DNA from: JBDLID01 sp039715055
GTDB taxonomy: Bacteria; Desulfobacterota; Desulfobulbia; Desulfobulbales; Desulfocapsaceae
Direction: 5' to 3'
Assembly: GCA_039715055.1 (NCBI GenBank)
Contig: JBDLID010000041.1
Location: 1 to 23,079 of the forward strand
DNA length: 23,079 nt
The notes beneath the pieces were generated by a model. The model saw only the letters and a program-made list of their open reading frames with translations. It did no database searches and was not told the origin of the DNA. Shown here one piece after another: positions 1-7,209 of this stretch. Numbering within the stretch: position 1 is the first letter of the stretch; every line of letters starts with the position of its first letter. The translations under genes were made by a program, and so were the position numbers.

Positions 1-675
1 AATTGCCAATTCGTTGATCAGGGCGATGTTGAGATCCCGCTGGGTATTCTCGATGACCTTGGCCGCTTCGGCCTCTTTTATTGAACTCACTTCAAAGACA
101 CCGGCCTCGACAATGGCACTGTACAGGGCTGAAACAGCCGCAAGGGTCTCAGGACTGTCGCCTGCCACAACTTTGGTAATCTTGGTCAGAGTATGCTCCC
201 TGTCCCCGGGATTGATACGCTCGGGCGAATAGCCCACATAAAAATCTTCCTTCCACTTCATTCCCGAGCTTTCTTCAAGCACCGGCACACAGACCTCTTC
301 GGTCACTCCGGGATAGACGGTGGATTCAAAGATCACCGTTGCTCCCCTCTTCATATGACGACCTGCGGTTTGAGAAGCACCGACAAGAGGAGATAGATCC
401 GGCTGTTTGGCCTCGTCAATGGGCGTCGGCACAGCAATAATAATGAAATCAGCCTGCTTCAAATCCACTGATTCCTGGGTGAATTGAAGATGAGTCGATG
501 CAGAAAACTCTTCCTGACTGACCTCCAGATTAGGGTCGACTCCCTTTCTGTAACTTTCAACGGCCTCAGAATTCAGGTCATAGCCAATGGTGGTGAAAAT
601 CTTACCAAAGGTAACCGCCAAAGGAAGACCAACATAGCCTAGCCCAAGAATGCCAATAATTTTTGAATGGGACAT
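1..675 (-). CDS. Nucleotide-sugar (UDP-HexNAc/UDP-hexose type) 6-dehydrogenase, C-terminus cut by the window edge
   Basis: The first 225 residues of an NAD-dependent UDP-sugar dehydrogenase, which oxidises the C6 hydroxyl of a UDP-sugar to a uronic acid for surface polysaccharide synthesis. The N-terminus carries the Rossmann dinucleotide-binding motif GLGYVGLPLAV (about residues 10-20). It is followed by AVPTPIDEAKQPDLSPL, ESTVYPGVTEE and GYSPERINPGD, then the start of the central helix domain (AEAAKVIENTQRDLNIA). The SPERINPGD form resembles the TviB/WbpA/WbpO group acting on UDP-HexNAc more than UDP-glucose dehydrogenase; that is a family judgement. The catalytic Cys and UDP-binding C-terminal domain lie beyond base 1. 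The start is the only in-frame ATG after a stop about 50 bases upstream; no strong Shine-Dalgarno is seen. It begins 60 bases after the tRNA gene on the same strand and may share its transcript. Confidence 0.9.
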   Translation of the reverse strand, partial: MSHSKIIGILGLGYVGLPLAVTFGKIFTTIGYDLNSEAVESYRKGVDPNLEVSQEEFSASTHLQFTQESVDLKQADFIIIAVPTPIDEAKQPDLSPLVGASQTAGRHMKRGATVIFESTVYPGVTEEVCVPVLEESSGMKWKEDFYVGYSPERINPGDREHTLTKITKVVAGDSPETLAAVSALYSAIVEAGVFEVSSIKEAEAAKVIENTQRDLNIALINELAI

Positions 676-735
676 GGGTCGAATTTTCCAGCAATGGAAG
701 AAAACAGTGAAGGCAGTCAGCCGTAAATTTTAAGA

Positions 736-811
736 TGGTGCCCGCGGCAGGAATCGAACCTGCGACACCAGGATTAGGAATCCTGTGCTCTATCCCCTGA
801 GCTACGCGGGC
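736..811 (-). tRNA. tRNA-Arg (anticodon CCU)
   Basis: A complete 76-base cloverleaf. The acceptor stem GCCCGCG/CGCGGGC pairs perfectly, the D arm is GCTC...GAGC, and the anticodon stem CAGGA/TCCTG encloses loop TTCCTAA, giving anticodon CCT (reads AGG). The T arm is GCAGG-TTCGAAT-CCTGC, the discriminator is A, and the 3' CCA is encoded. All stems are Watson-Crick. It stands alone rather than in a tRNA cluster and lies on the same strand, 60 bases upstream of the nucleotide-sugar dehydrogenase start. Confidence 0.97.
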
Positions 812-845
812 ACGCTGGAGTGGAATCAAAATTTACCACGTCGGC

Positions 846-873
846 ATATTAACGAAATGATATGAAAAAGCAA
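846..873 (-). promoter_or_regulatory. Candidate sigma-70 promoter for the tRNA-Arg gene
   Basis: On the minus strand, TTGCTT (868-873) and TAATAT (846-851) are separated by 16 bases, in an AT-rich stretch. The -10 box ends about 34 bases before the first base of the tRNA, a sensible leader length. Both boxes match the consensus only partly (about 4 of 6 each), so this is a positional candidate. Confidence 0.4.
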
Positions 874-902
874 TTACTTTTGGAGGTAATAAATAGCTGA
901 AA

Positions 903-915
903 ATCACCTGGTGAT
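903..915. repeat. 13-base palindromic site between glgC and the tRNA promoter
   Basis: ATCACC and GGTGAT are arranged as a perfect 6-bp inverted repeat around one central base. On the minus strand it is followed by TTTTC, so it could be a weak terminator for glgC, but the central turn is too tight for the whole stem to form. It could equally be a protein-binding site upstream of the tRNA promoter. The rest of the 197-base gap between glgC and the tRNA shows nothing else. Confidence 0.3.
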
Positions 916-1008
916 AGTCAAGCTGGCAGTTGCGGACTTGTGTCTTATGGAAGTGCTGCAGAGATCTTTTCAGCATCCGTCATTACCACATGGTCGACGG
1001 CTGTCTTG

Positions 1009-2280
1009 TCAGCTGCCGACGGTTTCACCGTCTGCGACCCTGCGCTCTTCATAGGCTCGAGGATTGGTGTGGGACTGGATGATACAGTTACGCCCGATCA
1101 CGTGTTTGTTGGGAACCACCGCCTCCTTGCCAACTAATGTAATTCCGGTATAGAGATGTTTAGGGTGAAGCCGGTTGGGAGTTTCATGATCGTCACCGAA
1201 GCCGACAACCGCCTGCTCCCCCACGTGAACCCGCTTGTCACAGATTGCAAGATTCACTTCAGCATCTGCCTGGACAACACAGTCTTCAAAGAGGATCGAA
1301 TCTTTGACCAGGGCTCCCTCTTCAACCACCACTCCCGGAGCAAGCACTGAATTAACGACACGGCCGTTGATTCGACACCCGGCTGAAATCAATGAACAGC
1401 TGGCACTGGCCTTTGATCCATAGCGTGCAGGTGCCCGGTCAGCCGGGCTTTGTCCTGTTTCAATATTGGTCCGGATCCCCCACTTTTCAGGTGAGATCTC
1501 GCTGTCTTCACTGAGGATATCCATATTGGCCTGCCAGTATGACTGGATGGTGCCGACATCACGCCAGTATCCGTAGAACGGGTAGGCAAAGACGTTGTCA
1601 TTGTCAATGGCCCACGGGATGATATGCATACCGAAATCGACCTCGCCGCGATCACGCTGGAGAGTATTGAGCAGATACTTACGGTTAAAGACATAGATCC
1701 CCATTGAGGCGAGATTGGTCCGGGGCACCTGGGGTTTTTCCTCCCACTCGACAATTCGGTTGTTGGAGTCGATGATACCGGCACCGAACTGGTGTATCTG
1801 TTCCCTCGGCACCACCATCATGCCAACGGTGACATCTGCGTTTTTAGAACGATGGAACTCCAGCATGGCGTGGAAGTCCATGTGGTAAATATGATCGCCG
1901 GAGAGCAGGATTACCTCATCCGAAGGGTTGGCTTCAATGAAATCGATATTTTGCCGAACCGCATCAGCAGTCCCCTTGTACCAGTCGGAATCCTTAAAAC
2001 CGGTTCTCGGCGGCAGGATTTTCACCCCTCTTGTCCGGCCGATGAAATCCCACGGCTCACCAGTGCCCAGATGTCTCATCAGGGAGAGCGGCTTGTATTG
2101 AGTGAGGACACCGACCTTGGTCAGTCCTGAGTTCATCACATTTGAAAGACTAAAATCAATGATTCGATAAAGCCCGCCAAAAGGCACCGCCGGCTTAGCC
2201 CGGCTCTGAACAAGAATATTGAGGCGGCTGCCGACTCCACCGGCGAGAAGCAGGACCAGGGCATCTTTCTTATTTATCAT
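1009..2280 (-). CDS. glgC: Glucose-1-phosphate adenylyltransferase (ADP-glucose pyrophosphorylase), catalytic subunit
   Basis: Makes ADP-glucose from ATP and glucose-1-phosphate, the committed step of bacterial glycogen synthesis. At 423 residues it is normal for GlgC. The nucleotide loop LAGGVGSRL (residues 12-20) is intact, as are the activator-region motif SRAKPAVPFGG (26-36), GDHIYHMD (128-135) with the catalytic-type Asp129, WEEKP with the glucose-1-phosphate Lys182, and YWRDVGT (238-244) with metal-binding Asp241. The C-terminal third is the left-handed beta-helix with hexapeptide-like repeats. The ATG at 2280 is chosen over an ORF-opening codon 12 residues upstream because it has a strong Shine-Dalgarno six bases away and overlaps the preceding gene's stop as ATGA. 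That coupling to the second adenylyltransferase-like gene implies matched synthesis of the two proteins. Confidence 0.95.
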   Translation of the reverse strand: MINKKDALVLLLAGGVGSRLNILVQSRAKPAVPFGGLYRIIDFSLSNVMNSGLTKVGVLTQYKPLSLMRHLGTGEPWDFIGRTRGVKILPPRTGFKDSDWYKGTADAVRQNIDFIEANPSDEVILLSGDHIYHMDFHAMLEFHRSKNADVTVGMMVVPREQIHQFGAGIIDSNNRIVEWEEKPQVPRTNLASMGIYVFNRKYLLNTLQRDRGEVDFGMHIIPWAIDNDNVFAYPFYGYWRDVGTIQSYWQANMDILSEDSEISPEKWGIRTNIETGQSPADRAPARYGSKASASCSLISAGCRINGRVVNSVLAPGVVVEEGALVKDSILFEDCVVQADAEVNLAICDKRVHVGEQAVVGFGDDHETPNRLHPKHLYTGITLVGKEAVVPNKHVIGRNCIIQSHTNPRAYEERRVADGETVGS

Positions 2281-3530
2281 CGCAGTACCTCCCCTGCTCC
2301 GACACCATCTTTCCACTGATCAGAAGTAAGGTTGGGATAGATTGTTGCCCCCTCTCCGATAACGGTTTTTTGTGGAACCCGGTTATTCCAGCCGACGACT
2401 GTGACCCCCTTGGCAACTTCTCCTGACTCGGGTCCTATCCGAACCCCCTTGCCGAAGGAGGAATTGACGTCACTGATCACCTTGTTGAAACTACACCTCT
2501 CGCCAACCACATTATTGAAAAACAGTACAGAATTCTCAACAACGGCTCCTTTGCCGATCTTCACACCTGGGAAAAGGATCGAATTTTCCACGGTACCCTC
2601 AACCGTACAGCCGTTATAAATCAAGCTGTTACGAACATCTGCCTCCTCACGAATCAAGGCCGGTTGAAAATCCCTTATCCCACGGTGCTCAAGATTGGTA
2701 CGTACACCCCACTGCTCCGTATTAATCCTGGGTTTTTCTCCCAACAGATCCATGTTCGATTGCCAGTACTCCTCTATGGTACGGGTGTATCCCCAATAGC
2801 CGTCATACTTGTAACCGTAAACACGTCCTCCCTCGTTCATCAGCATCGGGATGATATCTTTACCGAATTCCCAGGAATCACTGGACTGATTTTCTTTGAG
2901 CAACCGGTAAAGAACCTCGGGACGAAAACAGAGAACGGTGAGAGAAGCCCAGGTTGCCTCCGGTTCCTCCGGTTTTTCCCAATACTTGAGAACCTTGCCG
3001 CCACGATCACCGTCTTCCTCGTCCAGGGCTGCAATACCGAAGCGGTGGGCCTTATCCTGATCGACACGGATAAAACCTATGGTAAGGTCAGCCTCTTTTT
3101 CATGGTGATAACTGATCAACTGCCGATAATCCATATTATAGATATGATCACCGGAAAGAATTAGAATTTCCTGTGGTTGATGATAGCGGATAAAATCCAT
3201 ATTCTGGTAAACGGCATCGGCGGTTCCCCGGTACCAGTCTGCATGATCCATATCCTTGAAAGGCGGCAGGATGGAAATTCCGCGATGGCGACCAATCATA
3301 TCCCAGGCGGCCCCGGTACCGATATGATTGATCAGGGAATAACTTCGATACTGGCTGAGAATGGCAACCTGTTCAATACCTGAGTTCATCAGGTTGCTCA
3401 GTGCAAAATCGATAACCCGGCAGAAACCGCCGAAAGGGACTGCTGATTTCGGCCGGTAATAGGTGAGAACATTGAGTTCGTCGACCCGACTGCCGGCAAG
3501 AATCATTGCAAGGGTAGATGATTTCAGCAT
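2277..3530 (-). CDS. GlgC-like/GlgD-like nucleotidyltransferase with degenerate active site, probable regulatory partner of GlgC
   Basis: 417 residues, collinear with and clearly homologous to the downstream GlgC over its whole length (PKSAVPFGGFCRVIDFALSN, GTADAVYQNMDF, GDHIYNMDYRQL, YWEKPEEP, WGVRTNLE, C-terminal hexapeptide beta-helix). Two of the most conserved catalytic elements are broken. The nucleotide loop AGGxGxRL reads AGSRVDEL (residues 12-19), losing both later glycines and the Arg. The metal-binding motif YWRDVGT reads YWGYTRT (residues 245-251), losing the Asp. The glucose-1-phosphate Lys of the EKP motif and Asp128 remain. GlgD of Firmicutes and the plant large subunit are precedents for a dead partner that modulates an active one; that this protein works the same way is inference. 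The start ATG at 3530 has a GGGAG about 11 bases upstream. The stop overlaps the glgC start by ATGA. Confidence 0.88.
   Translation of the reverse strand: MLKSSTLAMILAGSRVDELNVLTYYRPKSAVPFGGFCRVIDFALSNLMNSGIEQVAILSQYRSYSLINHIGTGAAWDMIGRHRGISILPPFKDMDHADWYRGTADAVYQNMDFIRYHQPQEILILSGDHIYNMDYRQLISYHHEKEADLTIGFIRVDQDKAHRFGIAALDEEDGDRGGKVLKYWEKPEEPEATWASLTVLCFRPEVLYRLLKENQSSDSWEFGKDIIPMLMNEGGRVYGYKYDGYWGYTRTIEEYWQSNMDLLGEKPRINTEQWGVRTNLEHRGIRDFQPALIREEADVRNSLIYNGCTVEGTVENSILFPGVKIGKGAVVENSVLFFNNVVGERCSFNKVISDVNSSFGKGVRIGPESGEVAKGVTVVGWNNRVPQKTVIGEGATIYPNLTSDQWKDGVGAGEVLR
2287..2294 (-). promoter_or_regulatory. Ribosome binding site of glgC
   Basis: GGGGAGGT on the minus strand, six bases before the ATG at 2280 and inside the 3' end of the upstream gene. 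It is one of the strongest Shine-Dalgarno sequences in the window and fixes the glgC start at the ATGA overlap. Confidence 0.8.
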
Positions 3531-3563
3531 ATCTGTAATGACTCCCTTGAAAGGTTCACTTCA

Positions 3564-3597
3564 GGCCACCTTGAATAATTGCATTTTAAAGGTACCC
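3564..3597 (+). repeat. 34-bp short copy of a mobile-looking inverted repeat element
   Basis: Two 17-base termini are joined end to end: GGCCACCTTGAATAATT, then GCATTTTAAAGGTACCC. These match the two ends of the 141-bp element at 15685-15825 (16 of 17 and 13 of 17 bases), including the asymmetry in which one end begins GGCC and the other GGGT. The copy is in the opposite orientation to the long one. It is flanked on both sides by TTCA (3560-3563 and 3598-3601), a possible 4-bp target duplication. It lies 34 bases upstream of the GlgD-like start. Confidence 0.7.
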
Positions 3598-3617
3598 TTC
3601 ATTTTATGGCAAAGGCC

Positions 3618-3655
3618 TGGCAGTGCGGAGGAGACCGCGATGCTGCTGCCTGCCA
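3618..3655 (-). other. Stem-loop structure just after the DHH phosphoesterase gene
   Basis: TGGCAG (3618-3623) pairs with CTGCCA (3650-3655), and inside it GCGG (3625-3628) pairs with CCGC (3635-3638). It starts at the base following the stop codon of the phosphoesterase gene, so it may stabilise or end that transcript. There is no run of U, so a Rho-independent terminator is not supported. Confidence 0.3.
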
Positions 3656-4675
3656 CTACTTCATGTGACGGGTTGTCAGCCCTTTGAGGGTGGCGGTACT
3701 GAACTCCTTATTCCCCAGGGCCAGATTTTTCAGGGGAACCTCAGCCCTGGCCGCTCCCTTATGGCCACCGGCAGAACCGATCTCGCCAAAAATCGTGCTG
3801 GCCAGCTTTCCTGCATTTTTCCGGTAACCGTCACAGCGAAAGATCACCACCAGCTTTTCACCATGTATCCCTGAAACAAAAACCCAGTCAACCTCATCAA
3901 CATGGTTGAGGAAATCAGCTATTATCACCAGTACATCAGGGCTTCTCACCTTGCCGACATGGGAGTAGAGCCGCTTTTTTGAATACTTGAGTTCATCAAG
4001 CGCCTGATTGAAGTAGCGCAATTCGGAACGGCGAAGATCGGTGAGTTCAAATTTACGGACCAGATTACGGTTGGCGATATTAAAGAGATACCGAAAAGAA
4101 ATGCCGTCGGCCAGGCAGGATTGCTGTTCAAAGTTCTGGGTATCAACCTTGATCCCGTAAAACAGGGCCGTCGCCAGTGCCACCGAAGGCTTCATACCGG
4201 CGGCACGGAGATACTCGACCATCATTGTCGAATTTGCACCGTACTCGGGCCGGATATCGACAAAACCGGCTACACACTCCTCTTTGACGGGGTGATGATC
4301 AATGACCGCATGAAAAGTAATCTTTTCAAAACTGGGCAGATGGTTGGGCTGGGAATCAACAAGAACAACCTTGTCAAAGTCCCTGGTCTTGAGATTGCCA
4401 AGTCGTTCCAGGGGAATCTTGAGTCGCTGGACCATGGCCACGTTATTGAGTCTTCTGATCTCATTGGGGTGACCTATGATGACGCTTTTCACCCGGTAGC
4501 GCAGCAGCCTCTTTACAGCCAGGGCGCTGGCCAGGGCGTCCGGGTCGGCATTGATACAGACCAGAACATTATCTTCTTTCTCAAATATCTCCCAAAAGCC
4601 CTCCAGACGGGCCCTGGCCGATTGACGGGGAACGTGTCCGCAAAGCACACCATTACCCCTTGTTTTTCTCGCCAT
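3656..4675 (-). CDS. DHH/DHHA1-family phosphoesterase (NrnA-like fold)
   Basis: 339 residues of a metal-dependent phosphoesterase of the DHH superfamily. Relatives degrade short oligonucleotides, pAp or cyclic dinucleotides in the cytoplasm; the substrate here cannot be told. Visible motifs are motif I as NADPDALASALA (residues 42-53), motif II VVLVDSQP with Asp107, motif III VIDHHPV (124-130), motif IV GIKVDTQNF, and a C-terminal DHHA1 glycine motif GSAGGHKGAA. Motif I is of the DPDALASA subtype rather than HxxPDxDAxGS, and the usual leading His position appears to be Cys40. The first 30 residues are an Arg-rich extension. The ATG at 4675 has AGGATC about nine bases upstream. It shares strand with the glg genes but is separated from them by 125 bases holding the short repeat, so operon membership is uncertain. 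Confidence 0.85.
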   Translation of the reverse strand: MARKTRGNGVLCGHVPRQSARARLEGFWEIFEKEDNVLVCINADPDALASALAVKRLLRYRVKSVIIGHPNEIRRLNNVAMVQRLKIPLERLGNLKTRDFDKVVLVDSQPNHLPSFEKITFHAVIDHHPVKEECVAGFVDIRPEYGANSTMMVEYLRAAGMKPSVALATALFYGIKVDTQNFEQQSCLADGISFRYLFNIANRNLVRKFELTDLRRSELRYFNQALDELKYSKKRLYSHVGKVRSPDVLVIIADFLNHVDEVDWVFVSGIHGEKLVVIFRCDGYRKNAGKLASTIFGEIGSAGGHKGAARAEVPLKNLALGNKEFSTATLKGLTTRHMK

Positions 4676-4928
4676 AAAATATAGATCCTGACCAAAGGGA
4701 TTAAATCTGCAAAAACGGAACCACCCATCTTCTCAACAGACTTCATCGATTCGGGCCGACAAAATCAAAGCCCGCAGACCTTTAGTCGAATAGTTGAAAT
4801 CAGTAAACGACCATGCGCAAACATGTGGCCAGTTTCAATGAGCAGCGTGATCTGCCGGTTGAGCCGTCAGTTGTACGAATAAACTCGAAACCACTGCGTC
4901 TCATAACTGAAACCAGCTATACAGCGTA

Positions 4929-4958
4929 ACTATATCATAACGCCTGGAAAAAAATCAA
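4929..4958 (-). promoter_or_regulatory. Candidate promoter for the DHH phosphoesterase gene
   Basis: On the minus strand TTGATT (4953-4958) is followed after 18 bases by TATAGT (4929-4934), about 4 of 6 and 5 of 6 matches to the sigma-70 consensus. Transcription would begin near 4922 and give a leader of roughly 245 bases before the ATG at 4675. The -35 box overlaps the putative terminator of the preceding gene. Confidence 0.35.
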
Positions 4959-4970
4959 GGCGCCCACCTT
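4948..4970 (-). terminator. Candidate Rho-independent terminator of the RACo-like gene
   Basis: On the minus strand AAGGT-GGGC-GCCTT forms a five-pair stem (one G-U pair) with a four-base loop, followed by GA and seven T (4948-4954). It lies 67 bases past the stop of the RACo-like gene. The stem is short, so strength is doubtful, but the T run in the right place is suggestive. Confidence 0.4.
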
Positions 4971-5037
4971 TCCTCTGGCAGGCCGAAATACGATCACCGT
5001 ATTCAACTACAGGAGGGGAGACAAACTCGAGAATCAA

Positions 5038-6654
5038 CTACTCCCCATCAAAACGAGGAACAGAGGGAAAAAGAGACGGATCGGTGTGGGGGATGAAGCG
5101 CGACCCGGAAAAACGGATCATAAATTCCTGGTTTACATTTAATTCCAGATAAGTGATTTTCTGTATGATCTCATAACACTGCCGACGGGCAGCACCATCG
5201 AGCAGGACCATTTCCGCTCCGGCCAGGGAGCTGTTGCCGACCACCCTGAAAACCGAGAGATCAAGATCGGGCAGCATGCCCAGCGTCACTGCCCGTTCGG
5301 GGTTTATGTGCCGACCAAATGCCCCGGCAACACAGATCTCTTCCAGGTCGCCAAATTCGATGCCGACCTGATTGACAAGGGTGGTGAGGATAGAGTACAT
5401 GGCCGCCTTGGAGCGGATCATGGCATCAAGATCAATCTGCTCGAGCAGGACGGCACGCCCCTGGTCAGACTCTTCTTCGAAAACCACAACAAAGGCAAGC
5501 TGATCATCCTGACGGATCAAGCGATCGGCCATAAACGCTGCCCTCTCAGGGTCGCTTTCATTGTCCGGCTGACGAAATTTGCCGCGGATATCGATCACCC
5601 GGTTGAGAAAAAGAGCCGCCACCAGATCAATAAGGCCTGAACCGCAGATTCCTCTGGCGGGCAGATCGCCAATGGTCCTGTAGCTGAGGGTATAATCTTC
5701 CGAATCAATAGAGATATTTTCAACGGCCCCCGGGCCGGCCCGCATGCCCATTTTGGCCACGCCGCCTTCGAGCGCCGGACCGGCAGCCCCGGCACAGGCA
5801 ATGAGCCACTCCGAATTACCGAGGACTACCTCGGCATTGGTGCCCACATCGATCATCATTCGTGTCTCTTTTGACCGCGAAATGTTGGTGGCAATAATAC
5901 CCGAGATCAGATCCCCGCCAAAGTAGCTCCCCACAGACGGCATGATCCAGACAGGAGCCGCCGGGTGGATGTGAAGGTCCAACTCACGGGCCTCCACAGG
6001 ATCAACCGCATTTGCCTGCGGGATGTATGGTTCCCGACAGATGTGGTAGGGGTCGAGTCCGAGAAAAAGGTGAACCATGGTGGTGTTGCCGGAAACCGCA
6101 AGACAACACAGAGACTCAAGTGAACAGTGGGCCTGATCGGCAAGATCGAGACACAACTCGTTGATACAGGAGACAATGGCGGACTGCAGCTCGACCATTC
6201 CCGGATCTTTAAAATCAGGGGCAACAACCTTTTTCCGGCGCCTTGCCGCTGTCGCATGGTGAATCCTGCTGAGGATGTCTGTTCCGAAACCAATCTGAGC
6301 ATTTTCCCGGTTGGCCTCGCTCAACAGGTTGCCGGTGAGCAGATCTATCAACCGGGCCTCAAGATGGGTGGTGCCGAGGTCCAGCGCCACCGCCGGCAGT
6401 TTTTCCACTACTCCTGCAAGAACATCGGCCACGACCCACCTGCCGTTCAACCGGTTGACCAGAATCGTCCCCTTGAAGCCATTGTCCCTGAATTTGCGGC
6501 ACAGGGGCACCAGCCGCTCAAAAGGGATCTCAACCGAAGTCGCCTCCGGCAGTTCATTCAGCACAGCCTCGCGGAGACGATCCAGGTCTCCGGTGTTATC
6601 ATGGAGAGAGGGAGGCTGAGATTCAACGGAGATGGCAGTGACAAATGTCGACAT
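5038..6654 (-). CDS. RACo-like ASKHA-domain protein (corrinoid-protein reductive activator family) lacking the ferredoxin domain
   Basis: Homologous to the C-terminal part of RACo/RamA-type activators, ATPases that reset inactive Co(II) corrinoid proteins to Co(I). From this start it has 538 residues. The linker-like segment PPSLHDNTGDLDRL comes first, then the ASKHA core from about residue 89: ALDLGTT, AVSGNTTMVHLFLG, MIDVGTNAEVVLG, CAGAAGPALEGG, GICGSGLIDL, CVAGAFGRHINPERA and VGNSSLAGAEM. The family's usual N-terminal [2Fe-2S] ferredoxin domain is absent: no CxxxxCxxC precedes the linker, and the upstream DNA holds the divergent crcB. The start is uncertain. The ATG at 6654 fits the homologous region but has no clear Shine-Dalgarno; a GTG at 6756 would add 34 hydrophobic residues, also without a good site. 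No corrinoid protein or methyltransferase is nearby, so the target is unknown. Confidence 0.85.
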   Translation of the reverse strand: MSTFVTAISVESQPPSLHDNTGDLDRLREAVLNELPEATSVEIPFERLVPLCRKFRDNGFKGTILVNRLNGRWVVADVLAGVVEKLPAVALDLGTTHLEARLIDLLTGNLLSEANRENAQIGFGTDILSRIHHATAARRRKKVVAPDFKDPGMVELQSAIVSCINELCLDLADQAHCSLESLCCLAVSGNTTMVHLFLGLDPYHICREPYIPQANAVDPVEARELDLHIHPAAPVWIMPSVGSYFGGDLISGIIATNISRSKETRMMIDVGTNAEVVLGNSEWLIACAGAAGPALEGGVAKMGMRAGPGAVENISIDSEDYTLSYRTIGDLPARGICGSGLIDLVAALFLNRVIDIRGKFRQPDNESDPERAAFMADRLIRQDDQLAFVVVFEEESDQGRAVLLEQIDLDAMIRSKAAMYSILTTLVNQVGIEFGDLEEICVAGAFGRHINPERAVTLGMLPDLDLSVFRVVGNSSLAGAEMVLLDGAARRQCYEIIQKITYLELNVNQEFMIRFSGSRFIPHTDPSLFPSVPRFDGE

Positions 6655-6808
6655 GGCTGAAAGTGATTGCACAGGAGTTGACAGCAACAGCTCTATAATG
6701 TTACCTAGTCCCAGGAGCAGGCTTGATTCCTCATCTAAAATCCAGCCTTTGGGCACGATAACTCAATCTGACCGATAGTAACACAGTCATATAAGACATT
6801 GAAGGAAA

Positions 6809-7186
6809 ATGGGTAAAATTATTGCTGTTTCCCTGGGAGGGGCGCTGGGGTCAACCGCCAGGTATCTCCTGGCACTTCTGGTGGAACGATCCGGACCGGC
6901 CAATTTTCCTGTGGGCACCCTGCTCGCCAACCTGATCGGCTGCCTGTTCATCGGTCTCTTCTGGAGCCTGTTTGACCGGTTCCACCTCACCACTGAGCTG
7001 CGGCTGCTCCTCTTTACAGGAATTCTCGGAGGGTTTACCACTTTTTCTACCTTCTGCCGGGAGACCACCCAGTTTTTCAAGGCCGGTGAACCGCTTCTAG
7101 GCATCAGCTACCTGGCAATATCCAACGTTGGCGGGATCACCATGGTCTTTGTCGGGTTCTGGCTGGCCCACCGATTGCTCCACTGA
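6809..7186 (+). CDS. crcB: Fluoride channel CrcB/Fluc
   Basis: A small four-helix membrane protein that exports fluoride as an antiparallel dual-topology dimer. Its 125 residues are the family's typical length. Family motifs are present: GGALGSTARY (residues 10-19), FPVGTLLANLIGCLFIGL (around 33-50) with the pore-lining Asn, and GILGGFTTFSTFCRET (about 71-86) with the phenylalanine-box and sodium-site region. The ATG has GAAGGA directly upstream at unusually short spacing. It is the first gene of a plus-strand run, diverging from the RACo-like gene and followed after 23 bases by the LptF/G-type gene. No fluoride riboswitch was recognised in the short upstream region. A single gene is enough for a homodimeric Fluc channel. 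Confidence 0.93.
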   Translation: MGKIIAVSLGGALGSTARYLLALLVERSGPANFPVGTLLANLIGCLFIGLFWSLFDRFHLTTELRLLLFTGILGGFTTFSTFCRETTQFFKAGEPLLGISYLAISNVGGITMVFVGFWLAHRLLH

Positions 7187-7209
7187 ATCAACTTACAGGA
7201 TCGAGCCCC

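Larger units (their letters stand above)
4676..5037. other. 362-base intergenic region without a gene
   Basis: No coding sequence was recognised on either strand. Near its right end it holds a 17-base inverted repeat, AATACG-ATCAC-CGTATT (4987-5003), a possible terminator (4948-4970) and a possible promoter (4929-4958), described separately. The remaining roughly 250 bases up to the phosphoesterase start would be a long 5' leader if that promoter is used. I recognise no known riboswitch in it. Confidence 0.5.

Noticed and set aside
602..829. 75-residue minus-strand reading frame covering the tRNA gene
   Set aside because: It runs through the tRNA-Arg cloverleaf and the start of the dehydrogenase in a different frame; the tRNA and dehydrogenase explain the sequence.
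6768..6795. CTGACC/TATAAG promoter for crcB with 16-base spacing
   Set aside because: Transcription would start only about seven bases before the ATG and exclude the ribosome site, so it is unlikely to be the functional promoter.
6657..6808. Fluoride riboswitch upstream of crcB
   Set aside because: I looked for its conserved pseudoknot sequence pattern and saw no match in this short divergent region.
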